Positions 1 through 12,513 of a stretch of DNA of 64,000 nucleotides are shown here, piece by piece. The stretch's first letter is position 1. Every line of letters begins with the position of its first letter. Under the pieces are notes generated by a model. The model was given only the letters and a program-made list of their open reading frames with translations. It had not been told where the DNA came from and ran no database searches. The stretch is from Chalara sp. BL73 (lineage: Eukaryota > Ascomycota > Leotiomycetes > Helotiales), in assembly GCA_918026815.1 (NCBI GenBank), contig CAKJVC010000090.1, forward strand, positions 1-64,000. Direction: 5' to 3'. Made by a program: the position numbers and the translations under genes.

Positions 1-2055
<2,055 letters not shown>

Positions 2056-2468
2056 TTCTGCTGTGCAAAGTGTATATGTACTAAAAAGGCAGATATATAG
2101 AATTAAAAGTGTCAAAAAGATTGACCATCTCTCACGCGCTTCCTTTTAGGGAAATAAATATGAATAAAAATGCGAAACATGATGAGATATTTCCACGATA
2201 AATGACTGCCTCACAAATACCTAGAAACTACCTAGGGGTCATGCGCCACGAGATTCTGATGAATTCAAAAGCTACCCTCACGGTAATTTGCCGGAGATAG
2301 ACACCTGGAGATATGCCATAGCTGTAAGTGAGCGTTATCTCCAAAGATTTCAAGAGGCTCTTCGGGGTCTTTAGCAAACAGAAATTACCAACCATAGCTT
2401 CGTAAGTGCCAACTTAATTTATGACATATTTTAATTTAAGCCGAACGTTATTCAACCAACCATGACCG
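2056..2468. other. Intergenic: 3' flank of prp22 and 5' flank of tRNA-Glu
   Basis: AT-rich spacer of about 410 bases. I see no coding sequence or repeat. It should hold the prp22 3' UTR and any upstream element of the tRNA. Confidence 0.6.
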
Positions 2469-2553
2469 TCCGTACTGGTGTATCGGTAACATTTCCGCCT
2501 CTCAACTTGTTGATTGTGCGCGGTAGCGCAGGGTTCGACTCCCTGGTACGGAA
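2469..2553 (+). tRNA. tRNA-Glu(CTC) with a short intron
   Basis: The acceptor strands TCCGTAC (2469-2475) and GTACGGA (2546-2552) pair perfectly, and the T arm CAGGG-TTCGACT-CCCTG (2529-2545) is perfect. The D arm is GTGT with ACAT. The anticodon stem TCCGC/GCGGT holds loop CTCTCA with anticodon CTC at 2501-2503. About 14 bases (around 2505-2518) sit directly after position 37, the normal place for a nuclear tRNA intron. Position 2553 (A) would be the discriminator. The body resembles fungal tRNA-Glu. The outermost anticodon-stem pair is a T-T mismatch, and the exact intron ends are uncertain by one base. Confidence 0.88.
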
Positions 2554-2558
2554 TTTTT
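2554..2558 (+). terminator. Pol III oligo-T terminator of tRNA-Glu
   Basis: Five T residues lie directly after the tRNA 3' end, the usual RNA polymerase III stop. Confidence 0.75.
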
Positions 2559-3359
2559 GCTTCTTTTCCTTTTGCTTTGGTGGATTTTGGAGAGTTGAGG
2601 TTAAGGCGCTTCGTGGAGATATGGAGGGTTTCGAATGGCGATGTTTGGGAAGGAGTGTGTAGTGGAGTTCGCTTATCTTTTTTTTTGCTGTTCGTTTGGG
2701 GGTTCCTGGGAGGGTATGAAGTAGATTGAGGAGAAGGGCTTAATTGATGAAGTGAGAGACCTGGATAAGGAAGAGAAAAGTCGTGATGTAGCTAGCTGTG
2801 TAATATGTACGTGATGAACTTGGAAGATATTACTGTTTTCTTTCCGTAGATATTTTTCTCGCACGTTTCATGTGATGGCTACATTACTATCCGGCAGCAC
2901 CTATTCAGGGGCACACTCTATCTGATGATAAAACTCCCAAAATACTTTATCTTATGTTGAACTCCACGGACTCGCTCTCACCAACACCTTTTAGCGCCTC
3001 TCGCGTACCTTATGACCCCATGTACGTACGCTTCTCCCACAACTATCCGTTCCTCCCATTCTTATCCCTCTATCACGACCGGCAACTTCAAGCCGGGGAC
3101 CACCACAATCACATCCCCTTTCCTCACCTAAACATGCATCATCCCCAGATACCCCCTCTTCTGTAACAACCAACCTCTTCCCTCGATCTTCTCTCTCAGC
3201 GCCGCCAGAAACTTAGCTTCTTCCTCTTTGACCTTTCCTTGCAACTTTCCTTTTCCTGGCGTTTTGACCAACAAGCTCTGAGCATTGACTTGAAAATTTT
3301 CGTGCTGAGCTCTGACACCACGATATTAGAGAGCGGCCTGCGATGAGGAACTCAGAATT
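2559..3359. other. Intergenic, no gene recognised
   Basis: About 800 bases between the tRNA and the HET remnant. The short open frames show no family resemblance. A pyrimidine-rich stretch at about 3040-3270 is the only compositional feature. Confidence 0.55.
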
Positions 3360-4815
3360 CTAGTCGAGCCAGGTGATGATGCTGAAGGTATCTGAGGTGA
3401 GCGACTGCAGGAGTGAGCAGTTAGAGGACCAGATCGCCGAGAAGAATATACCCCAATAATGCGTGGGAGCCAGAAAACCCGTTTGTGGTCGAAGTAGATT
3501 GACGTTACAGAGCAAGGTCCGCCAGATTGCGGAGAAAGTTTTCATGCCATAATGGCTTTGGATGTTGTTTGCACCAATTCGTGTTCTGGGGAGCTTCAGA
3601 GAAATTATCTAGTGGTGCTACGACTGTGAGACCGCTGATTGTGTCGAAGATGATGCCCTTTGTTTGTAAGATGGCGTTTTTGGTGGAGGGAGAGGGAAGC
3701 GACCTGCGTTGTAGTATTTGGAGATGAATGTGGATTCTATGAAAATGCGAGCGCTTTGCAACTCCCCGAGGTCAGGTGCCCAGGATGGCAGGTCCGGTCT
3801 TTCCTCACGTTCTGGGAGCCGCAATGCAAGTCGGTGCTTTTGTGCTTTTTCTGTTGTAGCATGGAGATTGCGAGGTCTCGCAGTAGATAGCCTAAGGAGT
3901 GGTCATATGTTGGTCTGGGGACGAGCTCGGCCCATCAGAAGTTAGACCTAGTAGGCCGTATACCTTGTCCCTGCTATTAGTGGCTAGAGCTTTGGCCGTG
4001 GTGTTGAGGGTCTCGAGCATGGTCAGGTTAAATGGAGCGCTGTGGTAGAAATTTCTAAGATGTGCTAGAGATGATGCTGTACGCAAGAATTTGTAGACGG
4101 TATCTTGTAGTGTTGCCAAGTCCATAGTTACTTGGGTGCGGGCTATTGCTGTATGTAAAGTAGTCCAGTTCATGAAATATTGGCCGTGGTATATTATGAC
4201 ATCCTTTGCCAGAACGTCCTCCTGGTTAGTCCACGTTCGCTGCCAATAGGCGTTGCTGCAAACTTTTCGAATCCCCCGCAGACCAGCTTCAATCTGTTCT
4301 GGCTTAGAGTATCCTCTTCCTGTGGACTTGTATATCTCCATCTGGTCCTGGAAAGCTTTTGGCTTTGGCTTTGGGGTCCTTGAATGATGGTGGTAGGTCG
4401 ACGCTGTCAGGAGCTCGATTAACTGTATTCCTAGCTCGCGATTGCTGATCCGCATACCCGAGCCAAACGACGACTTGCTGAGCTTTTGCATATATGTCTC
4501 TCATTCTCAGAGCTTGCTCCTCTTTCCTTCATGTCGGCCTAATTGATGCATAATGCGTCAACCCAGAGACATGAGTGACCCGACTTCTGCGAGCTGTTTC
4601 AGGCAGCTTCCAGGTAAGCAGTGACCAGCATGGGGTGGCTGTTGACAACAATCTCTTTGGTGATGCCGGCTCGCCCCAACAATATGAAAGTGCTTCATAT
4701 GGCGGATTTGGAGCAAGAGAAACGTGTGTAATGGAAACTCTGACCTGGCCATTTGAGGATGGAAGTATCGTAAGGAGGCGAATCTCTCATAGAGATTTGT
4801 TCGGCGGGTGTACTC
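3360..4815 (-). pseudogene. HET-domain (heterokaryon incompatibility) gene, frame-disrupted
   Basis: Read on the minus strand, hallmarks of the fungal HET family appear in order: EIRLLTIL then PPYEALSYCWG (about 4800-4685), WVDALCIN (about 4560), a YAKAQQVVVWLGYAD block, YWQRTWTNQE (about 4230) and RDKVYGLLGL (about 3970). HET proteins trigger cell death after fusion of incompatible hyphae. The frame is broken after the YCWG block, again before WVDAL, near 4430 and near 3930. The Q of the usual CINQ motif is a TAG stop, and the usual aliphatic residue before QE is N. HET genes often decay, so this may be a true pseudogene. However, it lies in the same stretch where two conserved housekeeping genes are also broken, so some breaks may be sequence errors. 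The N-terminus is not defined. Confidence 0.8.
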
Positions 4816-6141
4816 CTTGGTTAAAGTTACATTTTTAATGTCGCCATCATCTAGACGAGAATTTATTTCCTTGAACCGGGTCTGAATCGGAGCTGCTGAT
4901 GCGAATAGATATTCCTAGGTACTTTATTATGTTGGCGCACATCACAAAGTTGGGGGCGAATCCGATGGTGCGAGCCAGGACCCATATGGTTTCATGGATA
5001 TCATAAAGACCAAAAGAAGTGCTGGACAAACCACTGTCTCTATGCTGAACCTCCTTCACACATAATTCCTCGTGATGACATTCTACCCCGTGTGAAGCAA
5101 CTTCAGAGCAAAATTGGTCATGGCGTCGTGATGTCCAACACCTTTTGAAGATAAACTTTGAGTTACAGCATCATGGCGATAGTTCGTACTTCTACGCTCG
5201 ATGAAATGGCTTGGGTAGATCTTTGAATGTGATACACGATTTATTGATATGTTGATAACTCTTTTCGTGAGACAGAGAGATACTCACATGCAGAAGATCA
5301 AGAATCGGGGAAGCTGACTTCCAGTTTATCCTGGCATAAACAAGGCTTACGGCCGATCTTTATCAAGAAACCTTAGCGTCGGGTTCGCTGCCTCGAGGTC
5401 CGTAGATCTTACCAACAATTACGCGTGTAAATACTAAGGTATAGCCAGATAATGCAAAGTTACTTGGCTTGAATAAGCTTGACCGCCTACATGTATGTAG
5501 GAAGAGCCTGATGATGAGAATTGGCGTCTTAGGGGCTAACAGCAATCGACCCTGCTGCACAGCGAACCTCAATGGTTTATAGCTCTCCCTTGAGTACAGT
5601 TTCGAAAGTCATCAATGCCCTCTCTCCCATGATTATGAGGTGTAGACTCCAGATTACAAGGCATACAAATATATCACGTGACCACAACTCATCGTTGCAT
5701 TTTGCCCACCTTTTGTGAACGGATCCAACATGCCCATCTATGCCCCTCTCTATCCAGCCACTTGAATTGTTTGTGGGCATGAATTTGAGTCTTGAAAACT
5801 GTCTGGAGAAGCTAGTGCTGAAACGCCTTGGATGGCCGTTGGTTATATATGGCATTGCCAAGGATAGAATCGAAGTGAAATTGAAACGGGAAAGAACTGA
5901 GATTTCACGTCTTCAAGCCAAACTTGAGGCTGAGGTTATCATCTTGTCTCTCGTCATACAAATCACAAATACCATCGTTTTCATCAAATATAAACTCAAG
6001 ATATTACAACTCTTGAACAAATGAAAATTACTGTGATTACAGGGATATCTATCCAGACACCTTGCCCGGTCTATACAAAATAGTAGCAGATTCTCTGCCA
6101 CCATCAATTCGTAACACCCTACTCCATACATTTCACATTAT
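4816..6141. other. Intergenic, no gene recognised
   Basis: About 1.3 kb, AT-rich. It contains short open frames only, such as 5740-6024 on the plus strand, with no recognisable domain. The left end may hold the start of the HET gene; the right end is the 3' flank of the H+-ATPase gene. Confidence 0.5.
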
Positions 6142-9100
6142 CTAATCATCCTCCTCGGCCTCTGTGGCTCTTGGCGCGAGGTGATATCTTCGTTCCGTGC
6201 TCATCCTTCTCCAGCTGAAGAGCGACCTTGGACAAGTGCATGATGATGTTCTCCATTTGAGTGTACGGCCCTTGCTGCGCTTAGCACGTCCGAGGTTGTC
6301 GAGCCAACACTTCCATGAGTTCATGAGGTAGTAGACAATGGCACAGATAATGATAACACCAATGGAGAAACCCCAAACGACGACAACGGTGACGATGCTA
6401 GTGCGTCCGTTGGTAGAGAGTAGGCTGCCCTCTCCAGCGAATTGCAATGGCGAGTTGTCCTCGAGAGCGGCACCACCGGTCAACCAGCCGAAGCAAGCAA
6501 AGAGGGTAGAGATAACATCGACGAGGAAGATAGCCATGACGAGCTTCCACGATGGCCAGGTGTTTCCTCCACGGGTGACGAAGATGAGCCAGTTCTCAGT
6601 GAGAGAGATCTCGAGGAAAAGTATACCCTGGATGGAGCCGAAGTTCTCAATGAATCCACCGTTTGGCAAGAACATTGCACCACGAATGACCCAGGTACCG
6701 AGAGCAAGAATAACACCGAGGACAACAGAAATGATCCAGATCTTTGGAAGTTGCCACTCGACAGGGCGTGGCTCGAAGTGGGCATTATCGTAGGCGACAG
6801 CGATGGTAGCCAAATCAGCGAACAGGGCCAAGAAAACGATCAAATCGACACGAACTGTCTCCTTGAGAATGACCATGTGGGAGGTAACAAAGGTAGATTT
6901 CCAAGTGAAGACAGAGGGCAATACGGTATTGAATGTAAGCCTTCATGCGCTGGAAAATTTGACGGGCGATCTTGATGGCAGAGACAATGGTGTTAAGACC
7001 AGGAGCAAGGAAGACAATATCAGCAGCGGCTTGGGCAGCTTCAGTGGCGCCCTCAACAGCAAATACCGCAGTCGGACTTTTAAGAGAAGGAGCATCGTTG
7101 ACACCATCACCAGTCATGGCAGTTAAATGGCCACGCTGCTGCAACATCTCAACGACCTGGTACTTGTGCTCGGGGAAAACCTCAGCGAAGCCATCTGCCT
7201 TCTCAACGAGGTCGTGTTGAGTGGTACCAGAGAGACCACCATGAATGAGTTTGTCAGAGTTGTAGACCTTGGTACCAAGAGCCAGCATCTCGTAAGTCTC
7301 CTTAGCAATAGCGATGGCATCACCGTAAAGCATCTTGACGGAGAGACCAAGGACTTGGGCTTCAGCGATAGTTGGCAGCAGTGTACCGTCGCGAAGAGGA
7401 TCGAACATGGGAAGCATGCCCAATAACTGCCATGGTCCGTTACCTTCCTTAACAGCAACACCAAGAGAGCGGAAACCACGACGAGCAAACTCAGTGACCT
7501 TGGCCTTGTACAAATTGGCATCTTCAACAGAGCATTCAGAGAGGTTCAAGATCGCCTTGGGGCACCCTTGGCACAAATGAAGGTCACACCGTCCTTGACA
7601 ACGACGGCAGTAATGCGCTTGGATACAGGGTCGAATGGTGTGAATTTCTCGGTCTTCCAGCCTTGTCCAAGGATTTCCTTAGCTCTTGAATACGCGCTTG
7701 AGAGTCAAGATGGTAACCTTGTCGATAGGATCAAGCGACTTGACATTGTGCGATGAGGCAAGGGCGGCGACAGCCATCATCCAGTTGACATCAACACCCT
7801 CAGCAACGAAAGGCTCTCGAATGGACAATTGATTGGCGGTGAGGGTACCAGTCTTGTCAGAGCAAAGAACGTCGACACCAGCGAGAGACTCAATAGCCGT
7901 AAGCTTTTGAACAATTGCCTTCTCCTTAGCGAGATAAGCGGCACCGACAGCAAGAGTAGTGGTGGTGACGACTGGCAGACCGACGGGGAACAACCAACGA
8001 TCAACAAGATGAGAGCATAGTGCAACAAGTTGTTGGATGAGTCGCTGGGAGTGGCAATTCGAATGCTGTGGAAGAAGCCTCCAAACCATGAGATGAGGAT
8101 GAAGAAGACCACCAAAACCAGGAGAGACGTTCCAATGGAGTTCATGATAGCCTTGAAATGTCCAGTGTCTTTGGCACCAGTAACCAAGGAAGCGGTACGA
8201 CCGACAAAGGACATTTGTGCACCGTGTGTAACGATAGCGTAGGCCTTTCCACGCTTGCAACCAGTTGTGTAGTATAGGGCATCTGCAACATATTTGTCAA
8301 CAGCGAGAGACTCTCCAGTCATGGCAGATTGATCAATCGCAAGGATAGCATAACCAGAACCATGCTTCTCGTGTCCATCGTCATCATCGTCCTCGCCTCT
8401 CTCGTCACCGGTTTCGCCGTTTTGAGCCTCGAGTTCACGGAGGTAGACTTCGTATCCAATTGGCGTTGTCATAGTCGCAGATAAGTCTGGCATCGGCAGG
8501 GACGACCTGGCCATCCTCGATGATGATCTATGAAGAAACTTGTTAGAGAGGGATCGAAGTTGAGAAGATACTGACTTACGATATCACCGGGAACCAATTC
8601 CCTAGCCTTGATTTCCTGTTCTTGCCCATCACGGACAACAGTCGCACGGAGAGCAATATCACCCTTCAAACTGGCGACAACGTCGGCAGCTTGTTTTTCC
8701 TGATACCAACCGACAGCAGCGTTAAGCAAGAGAATACCGATAATGACACCGAAATCAATCCAGTCCTGAAGACCACCGGCCAAGATAACAGCGATTTCCA
8801 TAACTATTCCATTTGTCAATTAAAGTTTCGCGCTTAGTGCCATCGCGAACCAATACATACCATAGAGAATTGGGCCCTTGAAATAACTCAGGAATTGAAT
8901 AAAAAGATTCGTGTGCTCAGATTCTAACTCGTTCCAGCCAGTTCGTCTCCGACGGGCTTCCACATCTTGTGTGGTCAAACCCTTCTTCATATCCGTGAGA
9001 AGCCAGTCATCTGAGTCTCGAAGTTGGCGCCAACCGGGCCAGTGCTTCTTGACCACCAATGCTTTTTGGCAAATCAGCATCGTCGCCGGCGACGGTTGAC

Positions 9101-9252
9101 TGCCTACGCCCATCCTTGTAGTTGGAAATATAGCGAACCAGATTTCCATACTCACCCGCGTCATCGCCTCCGTCATTGGGAAGGACAAGTTTTTCGCTGT
9201 CGCAGTCCGAACTCGCGCTCCGCGTGGGAGCGCCGTTTTCGATGTCTGTCAT
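6142..9252 (-). CDS. Plasma-membrane P-type H+-ATPase (P3A), frame-disrupted
   Basis: This is the electrogenic proton pump that energises nutrient uptake. The start is MTDIENGAP at 9252 and the stop is at 6142-6144. Diagnostic segments are the TGES loop ([16 protein letters not shown], about 8320), IVG-VPVGLP in M4, the phosphorylation site CSDKTGTLT (about 7860), the hinge [10 protein letters not shown] (about 7100) and paired C-terminal membrane segments. Introns are visible at about 8806-8862 and 8529-8579. The sequence belongs to the Histoplasma/Leptosphaeria pma1 class, with an acidic insert before TGES, not the Neurospora PMA1 class. At least ten one-base indels break the frame, near 9068, 8467, 7990-8000, 7694, 7562, 7390, 7070, 6888, 6252 and 6195. 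Many are in short homopolymers, and pairs of them cancel. The TGD motif reads YGD, which a +1/-1 pair would explain. I infer sequence error rather than decay. Confidence 0.9.
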
Positions 9253-9523
9253 GTTGATTGTTGATTTGACAGCAACCCTGAGCTATGGAGTGGAGATTGG
9301 GAGTTATCAAGGGATTGGGAGGTGAAGTGAGATGATCACAACTACCGACACACACCAGATGAGGATCGAGCTATTTCCCTTCCAGAGTAGCCTCGACCCA
9401 GAATAACAATCCATCTTACTCAAGACCTTCGATCGTCATCCAGTCCCAATTCGTACTAGGAAGGCTCAATCTGCCAGACTAGAGGTTCATCATCCACCGC
9501 ACTCCAGATCTTGCTGCCGTAGT
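9253..9523. promoter_or_regulatory. Shared divergent promoter, H+-ATPase / CON7-like gene
   Basis: Only 271 bases separate the two start codons, which face away from each other, so the 5' control regions must overlap. I see no specific binding motif that I can name with confidence. Confidence 0.55.
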
Positions 9524-11414
9524 ATGTCCTTGGTCTCATCTTCACAACAACATAGTTTCAACTCGAATAATCCTTTGAAAGCCGACCCAATCTCATCCAA
9601 GACCTCCATACCCGCACACAACAACGCAAACGACGACGGCGACCTAGATCTCTATCGCGCGCTTCAAGACGAGAGCAGTTCTATGGAAAGAGGTGCACCC
9701 GACTACTCGCAGACAGGTTTGCACACACCATACCCTACCGCGTTCACCGACGCCCAATCTGAAGACTCTCCTGCAGATCATTCATCTGCTGCACACTCAC
9801 CTTTTCCTCAACACCACTCCGAATTGAGAGCGAACGGATACGCGACTTCTGCCACCCCGACATCAGAGTACGCTGCACAACACCCGCCGTCAGCGCGTTC
9901 AACAGGTTCATTCCCAGAACACCTCCCACGCCAGTATTACGCAGGAAGCAACCATAGTGGTAGCAGTGGAGGAATGGCTCAACCACCAAGTCCGTCAATG
10001 CCTTTGCAAGATCGTTCGCATCAAAATTCCCAAATCAAGTCTGACCAGGATGTTCCTATAGATCCATCAATTGCGGCCTCGAGTCCAAGCTACCCTCCTC
10101 AAAACGGCCAATATTCACCATACCCAGCTCAGCACGATATGCAGCACGGCTACCCGGGCCACCCTACCGGAGCAATGTATCAACAACCAAGTGCGTACAC
10201 ACACTTATGATAGTCGCGATATTTCTAGCAGATGCTGACAATGAACTTCAGGACCTGACTGGGCCGGCTACGGCCAACCACACGGGCTGCCTCACCAGTA
10301 CGCGGTGTCTGGCGCACACACGCCAACGTCTGCCGCCTCAGCTCCAGGAGCTCGACCGGGTCAGGTACGTCAAGTTTTTAGATAATATTAATTAACATGA
10401 GAGCACTACAGGCCATGGAATGATGAATCCGACCACAGGATCTTCAAACATTTGTTTCTACGTGATCTAACATCATGATTAATTCCAGGTCTACTCGTTC
10501 GTCCCAATCCCTGGCGCGCAACAACACAAACGTCCCCGTCGCCGATACGAGGAGATTGAGCGTATGTACAAGTGTGGTTGGCAAGGGTGCGAGAAGGCAT
10601 ATGGTACATTGAATCATTTGAATGCGCACGTCACCATGCAGTCGCATGGAACAAAGCGAACCCCGAAGGTATGTGGATTTTGATCTATCTGTGGGATGAG
10701 CTGCATTTATGCTCGAGCATGAATTTATCATCGCGTTTGTTTTGGTGTTCTAGCGTAGGCGAAAACCTGGTATGGCTAGTTCAAGATTCTCGGGATGATT
10801 TTCATTGGCGTTAGACTAGGTCTGACCGAGGACTGGGGATAACCTCACCACGCCGCCACTAGCAAGGGTCGACCAAAGTTACGGGTCACATTCGTGTAAC
10901 GTGAGCATGCACTAACATTGTCGCTTCACAGAGTTCAAGGAGATCCGCAAGGAATGGAAGGCGCGCAAGAAGGAAGAGGAGAATGCCCGCAAGGCCGAAG
11001 ATGATCGCAATCGAGCTAACCAACCCGATTCACAACATCCAGGAGTTCACGCCGCCAACTATCAACAAGGGGATCGCCCTCATTTACCACCTATTGGATA
11101 TCAACCTGGCTCCCAGGTTCCTGGTAAGCCATACCACCCTACCAGCTTCTATCCCGATAGTTACTAACTCCTCTCATAGGACAATACCAACAAGCCCCTC
11201 CTCAAGCTGGTGGTGTTCAACAGCTTCAGGAGTACGGCAGCCAACCAAACATGTCATACCCTGCGTACCCAGCCTCTCCATATGGCCAGCAGCCCAGCCA
11301 GCAGATGTACAGTCAACGTCATTACACCCTCATTTCACTTCCCCTTTTGACCTGCTGCTAACGTCCTGATTAGATAACGCTGGCGCTCCTCAACCCAAGT
11401 ACGAGCAACACTAA
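9524..11414 (+). CDS. con7: CON7-type C2H2 zinc-finger transcription factor
   Basis: In Magnaporthe, Con7 is a nuclear regulator of morphogenesis, needed for infection-structure formation and cell-wall genes. A long Ser/Pro/Gln-rich N-terminus leads to the basic segment KRPRRRYEEIER and a single finger, C-x4-C-x12-H-x5-H (CGWQGC...HVTMQSH). A charged helix (EFKEIRKEWKARKKEEE) and a Gln/Pro/Tyr-rich tail follow. Exons: 9524-10190, 10252-10364, 10489-10668, probable microexon 10754-10769, 10932-11123, 11180-11317 and 11374-11414 (1347 nt, 448 aa). All junctions are GT-AG and in frame. Without the microexon, an acceptor two bases further on gives an in-frame 442-aa form. This is the first gene from the left that reads cleanly, in contrast to its divergent neighbour. 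The ortholog call rests on the finger and its flanks; the tail is not conserved enough to help. Confidence 0.87.
10754..10769 (+). other. Candidate 16-nt microexon of the CON7-like gene
   Basis: The 263-nt gap between exon 3 (ends 10668, then GTATGT) and the exon carrying FKEIRKEW contains TTCTAG, 16 bases, then GTATGG. Splicing these 16 bases in restores the family's E-F-K-E sequence and adds the residues RRRKP. Without it, the downstream exon must start two bases later and the conserved Glu is lost. Transcript data are needed to decide. Confidence 0.45.
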
Positions 11415-12334
11415 ATCAGATGTGGCGCGTTTGTATCATATGGGCTGGTCATTGCATCTTTTCTGGTGTCTGCGGATTCATTTTTACTCGTTATTAGACG
11501 TCGTCTCTTTTTTGATTCGATCGGCAACGAATATTTGGAGGCTTCAAGGCCTATCTCGGTTGGGAAAACAGCATCGCGTCCTTATGGTCGGGGCCTTCTT
11601 ACCGCGTTATCTCGAGTTCGGTCTTGCATCACATCTCTCTATTATCATTGTGTTGTCCTTTGCGATTATTCAAAACTTTCGGCTGCATACAGGGGGGTCA
11701 CATTATTCATTAAAGGGGGGGTTGGGGAGTCGTGAGGTTTGATGGTGATTACCTACTCCTTGCTCAGGGACCTATACGGACCGCCGAGCATTGCTGCCTC
11801 CGTCACTGCTACGTGCGTGCATTTACATCTTTGTAACAGAATACACAACAATGCAAGCTTTGACATAATCGCGGGTGAGGCAATATCCATGTGGCAATTG
11901 TGATTGTGAACTTGTCAGAATATATGTTGCTCTTGGCGATCTTTCAGGACGTGGTGGATTGTGTGCATCTCCAGTGTTAATTCTGCTTTCATGATTCTCT
12001 CCAAACTTTCCAATGTCTACCAAAGTGGGAGGCAGACTCGTATCAAAGGTTTATGCTTTTGTTTCATTTGCTGCTTATTCCCTTGCCACTCTTACCGAAT
12101 CGGCTTGCTCAATCGTGGTGTTCTGTTTTTGGGGGGGGAGAGAGGGGGTTTTCATTAGGCAGATTAGGGCGGTGCATGTCATTCATACCAGCAAGGACGA
12201 AACACCATTGCCGTTTTTTACGTTAGCAGGACAGCGCGTCGGCGAGAGCACACGGGCAGGTAAGCAGCAGCACAGCGTCAAGCACCCTGACACCGTCACC
12301 TGCTCGTCCAGGAGCTCCTCCAGAGCGTTCTTTT

Positions 12335-12362
12335 TTTTCGAATTTTCGAATTTTCGAATTTT
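12335..12362. repeat. Tandem TTTTCGAA octamer, about 3.5 copies
   Basis: Three full TTTTCGAA units plus a partial unit, each containing the palindrome TTCGAA, follow a run of T. Confidence 0.85.
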
Positions 12363-12488
12363 CTTTTGCCGGCGCCGCTCCATCACATCCGTCCAGCGGG
12401 TACGTGAGCGAGGCTTTGCTTTTTCAAGCATATTTCACAAGCGTCGCCTGGCGGGAGCGAGGTGCTCTTTTTATCTATCCATTTTTTT

Positions 12489-12513
12489 GGGGGGGGGGGG
12501 GGGGGGGGGGGGG
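12489..12513 (+). repeat. Poly-G run of 25 bases
   Basis: Twenty-five consecutive G follow a T run. The true length is uncertain because such runs are hard to sequence and assemble. Confidence 0.85.

Noticed and set aside
5740..6024. 94-codon frame with a hydrophobic C-terminus
   Set aside because: No homology recognised and no upstream signals; it lies in the 3' flank of the ATPase gene.
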